From the NCBI RefSeq assembly GCF_001625085.1, contig NZ_BDAW01000010.1:1-61263 (forward strand): DNA of 61,263 nt, read 5' to 3'. The notes under the pieces are model-generated. The model did not search any database. It saw only the letters and a program-made list of their open reading frames with translations, and was not told where the DNA came from. Of this stretch, positions 1 through 8,295 are shown piece after piece. Both the position numbers and the translations under genes were made by a program. Within the stretch, counting starts at the first letter, position 1. The number at the start of each line of letters is the position of its first letter. The DNA comes from Nocardia acidivorans NBRC 108247 (GTDB lineage Bacteria > Actinomycetota > Actinomycetes > Mycobacteriales > Mycobacteriaceae).

Positions 1-1179
1 GGGTCCGACATAACCGGCGGCTCCGGGTGCGGCCGTCGCCTTCACCGCGACCGCGCGCGAACCGACCGCGCCGACCGCGGCGACACCGACCAGGGTGCCG
101 GTGGTGGCGGTCAGACCCGAACCACCGCTGCCGACAATCGCCACGGCCGGGGTTGCCAGGCGCATGAGCGCGGGCAGTACGAAGGCCGCGCTGCACAGCA
201 GCACGATCGCGACCAGCATGCGCTGGGCCTGATCGGCATCGGGCAGCCCGGCGGTGGAGGTCAGATCATCGGTATTGCCCGCGGTGACGAAGGCGATCAT
301 GTAGACGATCGCGGCCACCGGTTTGTAGAGCATGAAGGCGATGATCCAGCTGATCAGCTTCGGATAGGACTGCCGGCCGGTATTGGTGCCCGACGCCGCC
401 GCGGCGAGCGGCAGCACTCCCGCCGCGACGATCAGCAGGCCCTGGCGCACGATGGCGAGCACGATCTGCGCGAGCGCGCCGAGCAGGCCCACGATCGCGA
501 TGATCAGCACCAGACCGGGTGAGAAGGCTTGCAGCTTGGAGGTTTTCACCATCAGCTCGGCGAGATCCTTGGCCTGGCCGTTGGTGGCGTCGTTGATCAC
601 CCACTCGGAGAACTTGTCCGAGGCCTGGGTGGCCGCGACGATCACCGCGCCCAGCATCCAGGAGCTGAAGACCACCCGGGCGTACATCCGGAAGGATTCA
701 GCCGCCTCACTGACCGCGGCTCCGCGTCTGGCCTCGGCAAGCTTTGCGCCGGAAAGGATTACCGACACCATCAACAGAAGTATCTGCACCTGATACGTGT
801 AGTCGTTGATCTTGGTGAAGAGCGTTCCGGAATCGCTGACCCGTTCATTGGGCAGTTTCATCCAGAACGTCAACGCCAGGATCAGCGCCTCGCCCAGACC
901 GTTCATGAGCGAGTCGACCACCTTGCCGAAGGTGGAGTCCCACGCCTTGTCGCGGACCGCGGTGGCGGCGTCACCCGGATGGGTCGCGACATTGCCCGCC
1001 TTGCACGCGGCCGAGGCGGCGTCTCCCAGGCTCAGACCCGGTACGCCGAGACCGTCCAGGGAATCGTGTAATTGGTTGCAGGCCGGATCGAATCCGTAGT
1101 CCTGTCCGTACGCCACTGTCGGCGTAGCGATCATGACGGTGAACACGACCGCGAGGATCGTAAAGATACGCCTCACCAT
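1..1179 (-). CDS. TrbL/VirB6-like polytopic membrane protein of a conjugation-type secretion locus (3' end outside window)
   Basis: This is an open frame of 393 codons running off the left edge. The ATG at 1179 has a GAGGGG ribosome site 9 bases upstream. The protein begins with a cleavable-looking signal (hydrophobic stretch about residues 5-22, then APTVAYGQ-like ending), has a short extracellular segment with two cysteines, and then at least five hydrophobic helices spread over residues 95-350, followed by a Gly/Ala/Val-rich tail. Signal plus polytopic core is the layout of TrbL/VirB6 inner-membrane channel components. It is the last visible gene of a tightly packed minus-strand run with two pilin-sized genes and two ParA-like ATPases, which supports a type IV secretion or conjugation role. 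The family assignment rests on topology and context, not on a catalytic motif. The missing 3' part may hold a cytoplasmic domain. Confidence 0.6.
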   Translation of the reverse strand, partial: MVRRIFTILAVVFTVMIATPTVAYGQDYGFDPACNQLHDSLDGLGVPGLSLGDAASAACKAGNVATHPGDAATAVRDKAWDSTFGKVVDSLMNGLGEALILALTFWMKLPNERVSDSGTLFTKINDYTYQVQILLLMVSVILSGAKLAEARRGAAVSEAAESFRMYARVVFSSWMLGAVIVAATQASDKFSEWVINDATNGQAKDLAELMVKTSKLQAFSPGLVLIIAIVGLLGALAQIVLAIVRQGLLIVAAGVLPLAAAASGTNTGRQSYPKLISWIIAFMLYKPVAAIVYMIAFVTAGNTDDLTSTAGLPDADQAQRMLVAIVLLCSAAFVLPALMRLATPAVAIVGSGGSGLTATTGTLVGVAAVGAVGSRAVAVKATAAPGAAGYVGP

Positions 1180-1231
1180 GTGGTTCCACCCCTCAATGGG
1201 TCGCTGGGCCACTTCCGCACCATTCGTTCGG

Positions 1232-2056
1232 TCACCATCGTGTCCACCCCGCAAGGGAATCCACGGTGTCGGTCTGCGAGGTCTTGGAGGTCGACGGTTT
1301 GAGCCGCCAGTCACCGGCGTCCCAGACCATGATCAGCCGGACCGCCGACCAGAGCTGGCGGCTGTTGACGACCGGACCGCGCACGGCGAGCCGCACAATG
1401 GCCATATCGTCGGCGTAGTTCTCGACCTGGAAACCGTCGGAGGCGACCAGATAGCGGGTCACCCTCTCCGGCTGCTGTTTCGGGAGCCGCTGATCGGCGA
1501 GCGCCCGGTCGTAGGCGGCCACCTGTTGCGCGGAGACCCGCACCTGCCGCACATAGAGTTCGCGATCGGCCGGGCGGGCGTTGAGGCGGTAGGTGATCTG
1601 CGCCGCCGCCAGCACCGCGCCCTGCGGGGTATGCGAATAGCCCACGGCCAGACCGTCTTCCAGGCGTGCGGGACCGTCGGAGGTGGAGAAGGGCACCGAC
1701 GCCCCGAATACCCGCTGCCAGCCGTGCGGATCGACGGTGCCCGCCGGGGCGGCGGTCAGCCAATCCTGATCGGAGGGTTTGCGCTGCTTCCCCGGATCCT
1801 GTGGAAGCGGTTGCCCGGCAGCGTTATTGGGAATATCGACGCGACGGCCGAACAGATCCACCTCGGGCGCGGCGAAACCGGTCGCGCCCGACTGCGAGGT
1901 GGCCGGGGCGGTGCCGTCCGGCTTGGCGGCGGTCGGCGCGTCGCCGCGGCCGAGATACACCACGACACCCACGATGATGATCAAGGTCACCACGGCCGCC
2001 GAGGCGATGACACCGAACGAGACGCGGTCGCGCTCGGGCGACTCCTTCTCGCTCAT
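1232..2056 (-). CDS. Single-pass membrane protein of the conjugation-like locus, VirB8/TcpC-like layout
   Basis: A 274-residue protein. The ATG at 2056 is preceded by GGAGG at 7 bases. A charged 12-residue N-terminus is followed by one hydrophobic helix (about residues 14-35). After a flexible Ala/Pro/Gly linker comes a soluble extracytoplasmic region of about 200 residues rich in beta-type sequence. A short cytoplasmic tail, one helix and an external domain is the layout of VirB8/TcpC-type assembly proteins, which bridge the membrane complex in type IV secretion. It sits 52 bases upstream of the TrbL-like gene and 58 bases after the second pilin-like gene, so it is probably in the same transcript. 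I do not recognise a sequence motif that proves the family; the role is inferred from topology and neighbours. Confidence 0.5.
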   Translation of the reverse strand: MSEKESPERDRVSFGVIASAAVVTLIIIVGVVVYLGRGDAPTAAKPDGTAPATSQSGATGFAAPEVDLFGRRVDIPNNAAGQPLPQDPGKQRKPSDQDWLTAAPAGTVDPHGWQRVFGASVPFSTSDGPARLEDGLAVGYSHTPQGAVLAAAQITYRLNARPADRELYVRQVRVSAQQVAAYDRALADQRLPKQQPERVTRYLVASDGFQVENYADDMAIVRLAVRGPVVNSRQLWSAVRLIMVWDAGDWRLKPSTSKTSQTDTVDSLAGWTRW

Positions 2057-2114
2057 GCCAATGCCTCCGAAGTCTTTGTGTCACTGGACAATTACGATGC
2101 CTGAACTCTTACGT

Positions 2115-2378
2115 CTACGTCGGGAGCAGTGCGAGCGCGATACCGCTGGCCGAACTGGCCATGATCGCGCCGAGCAGGCTCACCACCACCCCGTGCGTCG
2201 CGTCATTGGCGGCCAGATCATCGCGGAACGCGTACCACAGCCGCCCCGCCGAGAGGATCATCCAGGCCAGGCAGAACAGCAGTACGCACCACAGCAGCCA
2301 GTCGATCAGCTGCATCATCGGCCGCAGTACGTCGGCCGGCATCTGTTTGTAGGCCAGTACGGCCACTGTGGCGGTCAT
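2115..2378 (-). CDS. Small two-helix membrane protein, pilin-like (copy 2)
   Basis: An 87-residue protein starting at the ATG at 2378, whose A is the last base of the upstream gene's TGA (TGATG junction), so translation is almost certainly coupled. It has two hydrophobic helices, about residues 20-45 and 62-85, joined by a short charged loop. The size, two helices and position beside a second two-helix gene match VirB2/TrbC-type pilin subunits, or a holin-like accessory protein of the same apparatus. A longer upstream extension of the frame exists but would overlap the previous gene out of phase and has poor codon bias, so I use the internal start. No enzymatic motif is present. Confidence 0.55.
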   Translation of the reverse strand: MTATVAVLAYKQMPADVLRPMMQLIDWLLWCVLLFCLAWMILSAGRLWYAFRDDLAANDATHGVVVSLLGAIMASSASGIALALLPT

Positions 2379-2668
2379 CAGGTGATCACGGCATTCATGA
2401 TGGTCCCGGCGCTGGTGGCGATGATTCCACCAATCATGGCTCCCGCCACCATCTTCGGCGACTCCAAACCGCCTCCCGTCCACTTCTCCCAGGCGAACCG
2501 GCCGCCCGCGTAGGTGATTCCCAGAATGCCCGACAAGAGCACGAACCAGGTGAAGTATCGAACCAGCTTCAGCAATTTGTCGGACGCGGGCGGAGCCTCG
2601 GGGGTCGGATTGCCGACCTGGGCGAGGATCTGCTCGTATGCGTCATGCACAGCGAGGATCATGCTCAT
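2378..2668 (-). CDS. Small two-helix membrane protein, pilin-like (copy 1)
   Basis: A 96-residue protein. The ATG at 2668 follows an AAGGAC element. The first 30 residues are hydrophilic and proline-containing. Two hydrophobic helices follow at about 36-57 and 72-94, with a charged loop containing a W-E-K-W pattern. The C-terminal helix is Gly/Ala-rich, as in VirB2/TrbC pilins, whose mature form is a two-helix hairpin in the membrane. It is directly coupled to a second two-helix gene of similar length, so the locus may encode two subunits or a subunit plus an accessory. No signal-peptidase site is obvious. The pilin assignment is an inference from size, topology and neighbours. Confidence 0.55.
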   Translation of the reverse strand: MSMILAVHDAYEQILAQVGNPTPEAPPASDKLLKLVRYFTWFVLLSGILGITYAGGRFAWEKWTGGGLESPKMVAGAMIGGIIATSAGTIMNAVIT

Positions 2669-2828
2669 TGTCTGTCCTTCTCCAAAAACGAACTGCTAGT
2701 GACAATCTCGCCGCTTCCGGGCGCGTGGGGGCACCCGATTCCGGCAGCTCCTTCGGCGGTCGATCTTCCCCGCGCTCCCGGAACCCGGGAACGTGTTCGG
2801 GCACAACGTATTCCAATGGTCACAATGA

Positions 2829-3482
2829 TCACTCCCCGGTTTCCGGAACATCCGGGCGGGGTGCGTCCAGCGCGTCCTGGGCGGCGGCCACGATGGCCGC
2901 GCCGATCTCCCGGACGTCGGTCGTAACCTCCTGCAGCGCATCGGCTTTGCGTTTGCGCTGGACGGGGGTCTGATCACCGGGCGACCAGACCGGGAGCTGA
3001 TCGGGCTCGACCAGGGTCCATTCCTCGTGCCAGGGCATCTGCCAGACCTGACCGGCCAGCGAACCCACCACATCGCGATAGCGGCGGATCTCGGCCGGGA
3101 TGCGGCCGGGGCGCGCGGCGACGGTCACCAGGCCCAGCACCTCACACGGACCCGCCAGGCCCGCGTGGTGCTGGCGCAGCAGATCGTGCGCGCGAGTCAG
3201 GCCGGAGATGGTCTCGCGGGCGACCAGGACGACGAACGGGGATTCCCGGTCGAACACCCCGGGCCAGCGGCGATACGAATCCGCCGCCGGGGCGAGCACA
3301 TGGGCCAGGGTGCTGGCACCCGCGCCGCCGTGCACCCCGAGCAGCCACACCAGGGGTGCGCGGCCTCCGCCGGGTACGGGACGGTCCCAAATGGGTGCGC
3401 GGCGGGCCTCCGGTGGCGGCACCACACCAGCCGCCATAGCGGTTTCGGAGGAGGATCGACGTTCCTTCATGGCTGCGGTCAT
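2829..3482 (-). CDS. ParA-like P-loop protein with atypical nucleotide site (probable DUF6668 type)
   Basis: A 217-residue protein. Its ATG at 3482 overlaps the upstream ParA-like gene's stop by four bases (ATGA), so the two are translationally coupled. After a disordered N-terminal 40 residues it has a hydrophobic strand followed by G-V-H-G-G-A-G-A-S-T at about residues 49-58. This resembles the deviant Walker A of ParA/MinD, but the usual lysine positions are replaced, so nucleotide binding may be altered. A second strand with VVLVARET follows in the position expected for the ParA Walker B region. The C-terminal 50 residues are charged and helical. It probably works with the adjacent intact ParA/MinD-like ATPase in positioning or assembling the secretion apparatus. 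The DUF6668 label is from memory of similar neighbours and is unverified. Confidence 0.5.
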   Translation of the reverse strand: MTAAMKERRSSSETAMAAGVVPPPEARRAPIWDRPVPGGGRAPLVWLLGVHGGAGASTLAHVLAPAADSYRRWPGVFDRESPFVVLVARETISGLTRAHDLLRQHHAGLAGPCEVLGLVTVAARPGRIPAEIRRYRDVVGSLAGQVWQMPWHEEWTLVEPDQLPVWSPGDQTPVQRKRKADALQEVTTDVREIGAAIVAAAQDALDAPRPDVPETGE

Positions 3483-4354
3483 GATGCCACCCCCGCAAGC
3501 AGGCGGCGATACGCGCGGCGTGTCCCGGGGGCGAGATCGCTGTGCCGCACCAGTTCTCCGCGTGCCAGGTGCGGGTCGTAGGGCAGTTCGAGGATATCGC
3601 CGACCCAGCCGTCGAGATGTTCCCGCAAATGGTCAGCGACCCGAGAGTCGCTGCCGGGCAACTGATGTGAGACCACGATTGTGGTGTCACCGACAATTCC
3701 CTCCCCTTGACCCTCGCCCGGACCGCCGAACTGATCGTCGAGCCACTCGAGGGTCACCCGCAACCGGTTGGCGGCATCCGCGCGCGCCGGAATGGCAAGT
3801 ACGAGAGCGATATCGCCATCCTCCAGCAGTGGCCGCAGATGCCGGCCGGCGATCGGATTGCCGCCATCGTAGACGGGCGTGTACCCGGCGTCGGCGATCG
3901 CGCGCGCGACCGTCAGATACGTCGCGCGGCGGCGCAGCGGCTCCGGATCACGCCACAGCAGTCCGATGCCGGAGGTGGCGCGCGAGAGGCATTCCTTGAG
4001 CGGCGCGGCCTCGTCCTCACCGCGGCCGTAGAGCCACGATTGCAGGCTGATCGGGCTCAAATGCTCATCGGCGCCGCGCAATGCGAGATCGCTGCCCGCG
4101 AAAGTGGCGTCGACCGCTACGGTTTGCGCACCGGCCGCGCCGATCTCACCCGCGATGCCGAGGGCGGTCGTGGTGGTGCCCGCACCGCCGCAGCCGCCGA
4201 CCACCAGGATCGGCCGTTGTACGGGACCCGGTGCACCGGAGTCCCCGCGGCGCTTGCGCAGCCGCGCTACCGGAGCCTTGGAACGCGCGGCGGGACTCGG
4301 CGATTCACCCTCTTCGGGCACCTCGTCGAGCCAGCGGCTCCAGTCCTGATCCAT
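3479..4354 (-). CDS. ParA/MinD-family ATPase of the conjugation-like locus
   Basis: A 291-residue protein with a disordered, Pro/Arg-rich first 45 residues. A ParA/MinD-type deviant Walker A, GGCGGAGTTTT, lies at about residues 53-63 and is followed by an Ala-rich helix and a VAVDA strand. ParA and MinD ATPases use ATP-dependent dimerisation to position cargo or plasmids. In conjugation-like loci they are thought to localise the apparatus or the DNA substrate. The gene overlaps the next by four bases and follows the TM leader gene by 18 bases, so the three form one unit. The mid-region YDGGNP occupies the place of the ParA Walker B, with Asp retained. No ParB partner is visible in the window. 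Confidence 0.65.
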   Translation of the reverse strand: MDQDWSRWLDEVPEEGESPSPAARSKAPVARLRKRRGDSGAPGPVQRPILVVGGCGGAGTTTTALGIAGEIGAAGAQTVAVDATFAGSDLALRGADEHLSPISLQSWLYGRGEDEAAPLKECLSRATSGIGLLWRDPEPLRRRATYLTVARAIADAGYTPVYDGGNPIAGRHLRPLLEDGDIALVLAIPARADAANRLRVTLEWLDDQFGGPGEGQGEGIVGDTTIVVSHQLPGSDSRVADHLREHLDGWVGDILELPYDPHLARGELVRHSDLAPGTRRAYRRLLAGVAS

Positions 4355-4372
4355 CTTTCTCAGCTCTCCCTC

Positions 4373-5077
4373 TTATCCAGCCGGAATGCCTGCGGTGGGG
4401 ATATGGTCGCCGATCGCCACGGTGGCCGTCATTTCGTTGTACGCCGCCGGGCGGTCGCTCGGACCGGAACGCGGGTCCCCTCCGAGTGTGCCGATGGATT
4501 GCGAAGTGCCGTCGTGTGAGTTGAGCACATAAAGAGCAACTCCTCCGGCAGCTACTAGCAACAGGATGGCAACAATCAGGAACAGCAGTGCGAAAAGTCG
4601 CCGGCGCCGAAACTGCCGGGGTGAGACGGACTTCACCGGATCGGGTTCGGCCACCGCGTCCAGCAGCGCCGAGGCGACATCCGGGCGATCCCGGTCGACG
4701 GGACCGCGCTCATCGTCTTCCGCACCCTCCCAGGGGAATTCCAGCACCGTGGTGCCGCGATAGCGGAGTTGCGGTGTGTACGAGGCGGACTCGCGATCGG
4801 TCATCCAATCGGACCACGCCCCGGAGAAGTGCGTGCGCCGCAGCACCGACTCGGGCACCGGCGGAATGGTGAGCTCGGGCTCGTCATCGTGGATGTAGTG
4901 CGGATAGCGGGCCGGACCGTCCGCGGCGCCGAAACCGGTCTCGCCGTTCGGATCCGCGGGCGCGGGCGCGCTGCCGTCCAGACCGACCGGTTCCAATGCC
5001 GGGTACCAGCGCGAGACTTTTTTGTACGACTTCAACATTGCTCGCGTCTTCGCGGAGCCAGGCGCGTCATGCTGCAT
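4373..5077 (-). CDS. Single-pass membrane protein, first gene of the conjugation-like run
   Basis: A 234-residue protein when read from the ATG at 5077, which has AGAGGG 7 bases upstream. A longer open frame extends to 5278, but that part has arginine-rich, non-biased codons and no ribosome site. About 150 mostly polar residues precede an Arg-rich stop-transfer patch and one hydrophobic helix (about residues 170-195), followed by a short external tail of about 40 residues. The topology is therefore a large cytoplasmic domain with a C-terminal anchor. I recognise no family. As the promoter-proximal gene of the run it may be a regulatory or docking component. The 285 bases up to the divergent SDR gene (5078-5362) must hold the promoters of both directions. 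Confidence 0.5.
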   Translation of the reverse strand: MQHDAPGSAKTRAMLKSYKKVSRWYPALEPVGLDGSAPAPADPNGETGFGAADGPARYPHYIHDDEPELTIPPVPESVLRRTHFSGAWSDWMTDRESASYTPQLRYRGTTVLEFPWEGAEDDERGPVDRDRPDVASALLDAVAEPDPVKSVSPRQFRRRRLFALLFLIVAILLLVAAGGVALYVLNSHDGTSQSIGTLGGDPRSGPSDRPAAYNEMTATVAIGDHIPTAGIPAG

Positions 5078-5362
5078 CGTCGGACCCTCTCGGCGGTTGG
5101 TCGTGACGGGCGATCGTTGGTCGTACGGCGGCCCGCCGTCACCGCGCCGCCGGGTGCGCCGCAGTCCAGACGGTCCCGATCGGAAATTATTTCGCATGTG
5201 CAGGATTCCAACGACTCGACGCGCCGGAGTGCACCCCTCATATTCCACGCGCGTGCGCGATAGCAGCCCCGTCCGCAACAGGTGAACGCCACGCCGGGGA
5301 CCCGCTTTTCCGCACCGCCACAGCAGAATCTACATTCACAAGACCTGATATTTGGAGGTTTT

Positions 5363-6124
5363 GTGAAGACAGCAGACATCGCCGCGGTTGTCACCGGTGG
5401 CGCGTCCGGACTCGGCCTGGCCACCGTGCGGGAACTGCACTCGGCCGGCGCGAAGGTCGTTATCCTCGACCTGCCCTCGTCCGACGGCAAGACCATCGCC
5501 GAGGAACTCGGTGAGCGTGTGGTGTTCTCGCCCGGCGACGTAACCAGCGAAGAGGATGTGACCGCGGCACTGGACGCGGCGCAGGCCCTGGGCACGCTGC
5601 GCATCGCGGTCAACTGCGCCGGACTCGGCAATGCCATCAAGACGGTCGGCAAGCAGGGCGCGTTCCCGCTCGACGCGTTCAAGAAGATCATCAACGTCAA
5701 CCTGATCGGTACGTTCAATGTGATCCGCCTGGCGGCGGAACGCATTTCGACCACAGAGGAGGCCGACGGCGAGCGCGGTGTCATCGTCAACACCGCTTCG
5801 GTCGCGGCGTACGACGGTCAGATCGGGCAGGCCGCCTACTCCGCCTCCAAGGGCGGCATCGTGGGCCTGACGCTGCCGGTCGCTCGTGACCTGGCGTCCT
5901 ACAAGATCCGCGTCATGACCATCGCGCCGGGCCTGTTCCACACGCCCATTTTCGCCAAGGTGCCCGAATCGTCCATCGCGGCCCTCGGCGCGCAGGTGCC
6001 GCATCCGGCCCGGCTCGGCGATCCGTCCGAGTACGCGGCGCTGGTGCGCCACATTGTGGAGAACCCGATGCTGAACGGTGAGGTCATCCGACTGGATGGC
6101 GCGATCCGCATGACGCCGCGCTAG
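5363..6124 (+). CDS. SDR oxidoreductase, 3-hydroxyacyl-CoA dehydrogenase type 2-like
   Basis: A 253-residue classical short-chain dehydrogenase. The start chosen is the GTG at 5363 with GGAGG four bases upstream; a longer frame from 5282 lacks a ribosome site. Features are the NAD-binding TGGASGLG near residue 12, the NCAG strand motif, the catalytic Ser in [23 protein letters not shown] with the YxxxK pair, and the downstream APGLF element. The insertion before the active site and the C-terminal LDGAIRM ending resemble HSD17B10-type 3-hydroxyacyl-CoA dehydrogenases, which act on 2-methyl-3-hydroxyacyl-CoA in beta-oxidation and isoleucine breakdown. The substrate is not provable here. It stands alone, ends in a hairpin shared with the convergent quinone oxidoreductase gene and is divergent from the secretion-like run. 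Confidence 0.85.
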   Translation: MKTADIAAVVTGGASGLGLATVRELHSAGAKVVILDLPSSDGKTIAEELGERVVFSPGDVTSEEDVTAALDAAQALGTLRIAVNCAGLGNAIKTVGKQGAFPLDAFKKIINVNLIGTFNVIRLAAERISTTEEADGERGVIVNTASVAAYDGQIGQAAYSASKGGIVGLTLPVARDLASYKIRVMTIAPGLFHTPIFAKVPESSIAALGAQVPHPARLGDPSEYAALVRHIVENPMLNGEVIRLDGAIRMTPR

Positions 6125-6140
6125 TCACCCGGCACCGAAC

Positions 6141-6167
6141 CGATCGAGAGAGGTTGGCTCTCGATCG
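6141..6167. terminator. Hairpin between convergent genes
   Basis: A 10-base perfect stem (CGATCGAGAG / CTCTCGATCG) closes a 7-base loop between the SDR (+) and quinone oxidoreductase (-) genes. The following ATTT gives only a weak U-tract, so it may act in both directions with limited efficiency. Confidence 0.6.
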
Positions 6168-6200
6168 ATTTCGGCCCCGAGAGGGAGAGCGAGCAGTTCG

Positions 6201-7172
6201 TCAGACCGCGAGAATGAGCTTGCCCGTGGAGGTGCGACCGCCCATCAGGCGATGCGCGTCACCGGCCTCGGCGAGCGGGAATTCCGCGGTAATGGGCAGT
6301 TCCACCTTGCCGCTGGTGACCAATTCGAAGGCGTGCGCGGCGATTTCGCGCAACACCTGCGGTTCGGTCGCGGTGAGACTGAGGATGGAGAAGCCGGAGA
6401 TGGAGCGACCGCGCGGGTAGAGCTCGGGTTGACCGACCTGCCAGGCGGGTTCGCCGCCGGCATTGCCGAACGAGACCAGTCGACCGAACAGGGCGAGGGT
6501 GTCGAGGCTGCGGCGCAGGGTGTCCCCGCCGACCGGATCCAATACCAGATCCACGCCCCGGCCGCCCGTGGCGGCCAGCACATCGGTGTCGAATGTGTCG
6601 GACAGGAACGCATCGTCATAGCCGCGTTTGCGGGCGTACTCGGCCTTCTCGGTGCTGGAGACCACGCCGTACACCGCGCTCGCACCCGCGAGTTTGGCCA
6701 CCTGGCCCGCCACCGTACCGACACCGCCCGCGGCGGCCTGCACCAGCACGATCTCACCGGGCCGCACTCGGCCGACGGTGTTCACCAGTGCGTAGGCGGT
6801 CGGAAGCACGGTGGGAAGTGTTGCGGCCGTGCGCAAATCGATGCCGTCGGGAATCGGGAAGACGGTCGCGGCCTTGGCCCTGACCACCTCCGCGTACGCG
6901 CCGCCCTCGGTGATCGCGGCCACCGGCTGCCCGATGGTGAAACCCTCGACACCCGAGCCGAGGGCGCGAATCCGCCCGGAGAGTTCCAAGCCCGGCACGA
7001 ACGGAAGTCCGGGCACCCGATAGCCGGTGGACCGCGCCTGCAAGTCCGCGAAGTTCACCCCCACGTAGGCGATATCGATGGTCACCTCGCCCGCGGCCGG
7101 CTCGGGGGCGTCCAGTTCGACCACCCGCAGTACCTCCGGTCCACCGAACTCCTCGAAACGCACACCGCGCAT
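6201..7172 (-). CDS. Zinc-independent quinone oxidoreductase (MDR superfamily)
   Basis: A 323-residue protein whose ATG at 7172 follows TGGAGG. It has the GroES-like N-terminal fold of medium-chain dehydrogenases, with the conserved VNFADLQ strand and the VPGLELSGRI element. The Rossmann half carries AAAGGVG around residue 148. The zinc ligands of alcohol dehydrogenases are absent, which places it with NADPH:quinone oxidoreductases (QOR/zeta-crystallin), acting on quinones or alpha,beta-unsaturated carbonyls in the cytoplasm. The C-terminus ends with the usual TGKLILAV, so the frame is intact. It is divergent from the dienelactone hydrolase gene across 100 bases. Compare the second QOR-like gene at 40 kb, where the equivalent C-terminus is frameshifted. 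Confidence 0.85.
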   Translation of the reverse strand: MRGVRFEEFGGPEVLRVVELDAPEPAAGEVTIDIAYVGVNFADLQARSTGYRVPGLPFVPGLELSGRIRALGSGVEGFTIGQPVAAITEGGAYAEVVRAKAATVFPIPDGIDLRTAATLPTVLPTAYALVNTVGRVRPGEIVLVQAAAGGVGTVAGQVAKLAGASAVYGVVSSTEKAEYARKRGYDDAFLSDTFDTDVLAATGGRGVDLVLDPVGGDTLRRSLDTLALFGRLVSFGNAGGEPAWQVGQPELYPRGRSISGFSILSLTATEPQVLREIAAHAFELVTSGKVELPITAEFPLAEAGDAHRLMGGRTSTGKLILAV

Positions 7173-7259
7173 GGCGACCTCCAGATCTTGTTTGACAGCG
7201 ACGTGAAGTCATAACGAAGGAACGGCTCGTCTGTTCCCCGCCGGCCGGGGTGGCGGGCT

Positions 7260-7272
7260 TAGGCTGGGGCGC
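7260..7272 (+). promoter_or_regulatory. Probable leaderless promoter -10 (TAGGCT)
   Basis: TAGGCT at 7260-7265 is followed by exactly seven bases and then the ATG of the dienelactone hydrolase gene. This spacing puts +1 at the start codon. No clear -35 is seen. Confidence 0.45.
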
Positions 7273-8196
7273 ATGACGCCGCTGCAGCGCTATATCGCGG
7301 AGGAGATCGCCACCGACCACGTCGAGGGGCTGCTCAGTCGCCGGGAAGCCATGCGCCGATTGGGCATGCTCGGGCTGGGCACACCGGCGGCCGTGGCGCT
7401 GCTGGCCGCCTGCGCCGGCAAGGCCGAGCAATCCGGTACTCCCCCAACGTCATCCGGCGCTTCGGGTACCTCGTCCGTGAGCGGCGCACCGGCCGGACCG
7501 CCGCCCGGGTCCGCGACCGCATTGCCCACCACCGCCATCACCTTCCCCGGTCCGCAGGGGCGCACGTTGCAGGCGGCCTGGGCGGAGGCCGCGCAGCCGC
7601 GCGGCGGTGTGCTGGTCATTCACGAGAACAAGGGTCTGACCGACCACATCCGTTCCATCGCAGGGCGTTTCGCGGGTATCGGCTATCACGCGCTCGCGGT
7701 GGACCTGCTCTCGGAGGAGGGCGGCACCGCCACCTTCACCGATCCGGCCGCCGCCACGGCCGCCCTCGCCAGACTCCCCCAGGAACGCTTCGTCGCCGAT
7801 CTGCGGTCCGGCGTGGCCGAACTCCAGCGCCGCACCCCCGGAAAGAAGCTCGCCGCCACCGGTTTCTGCTTCGGCGGCGGCCTCACCTGGCTCCTACTCA
7901 CCTCCGGCACCCCCGAACTGGCGGCGGCCACCCCGTTCTACGGCCCGTTCCCCGACAATGGCGAAATCACCACCGAGGCAGCGGTTCTCGGAATCTATGG
8001 CGCCCTCGACTCTCGCGTCGACGCTTCCCGCCCCGCCGCCGAAGCCGCCCTCGACAAGGTGGGTGCACCCCACGAATCCTTCGTAGCCGAGGGCGCCGAC
8101 CACGCTTTCTTCAACGACACCGGCCCCCGCTACAACGCCACCGCCGCCGCCGAAGCCTGGCGTCGCGTCACCGACTGGTACGCCCGCTACCTCTGA
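7273..8196 (+). CDS. Exported dienelactone-hydrolase-family lipoprotein
   Basis: A 307-residue protein. The N-terminus carries a twin-arginine-type motif (SRREAMRRLG, about residues 22-31), a hydrophobic segment and the lipobox LLAAC (Cys near residue 46), so it is likely a Tat-exported surface lipoprotein. After a Gly/Ser/Pro linker the alpha/beta-hydrolase core shows the DLH triad: the nucleophilic Cys in GFCFGGG, Asp in the GALDSRVD segment and His in GADHAFF. Dienelactone hydrolases open cyclic dienelactones in aromatic degradation, but many members act on other esters. The exported form suggests an extracytoplasmic substrate. The frame ends normally. It is transcribed alone, divergent from the quinone oxidoreductase gene. 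Confidence 0.85.
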   Translation: MTPLQRYIAEEIATDHVEGLLSRREAMRRLGMLGLGTPAAVALLAACAGKAEQSGTPPTSSGASGTSSVSGAPAGPPPGSATALPTTAITFPGPQGRTLQAAWAEAAQPRGGVLVIHENKGLTDHIRSIAGRFAGIGYHALAVDLLSEEGGTATFTDPAAATAALARLPQERFVADLRSGVAELQRRTPGKKLAATGFCFGGGLTWLLLTSGTPELAAATPFYGPFPDNGEITTEAAVLGIYGALDSRVDASRPAAEAALDKVGAPHESFVAEGADHAFFNDTGPRYNATAAAEAWRRVTDWYARYL

Positions 8197-8202
8197 TCCG
8201 AT

Positions 8203-8257
8203 GTGCATGTAACCACGCAGGCAGCTTCTCGACGTTTGCCCGCGCCATTACATGCAC
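8203..8257. repeat. 10-bp inverted repeat with 35-base spacer
   Basis: GTGCATGTAA at 8203-8212 and its exact complement TTACATGCAC at 8248-8257 lie in the gap between two convergent genes. The arms are AT-containing and have no U-tract, so a protein site or a weak bidirectional terminator are both possible. Confidence 0.5.
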
Positions 8258-8295
8258 GTCGATACTCGCGCCGAACGCACAACGAGTGTGTGGGC

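Noticed and set aside
1..5077. Complete integrative conjugative element
   Set aside because: Only structural-type genes are visible; no integrase, relaxase, replication gene or att repeat is inside the window, so the element cannot be claimed.
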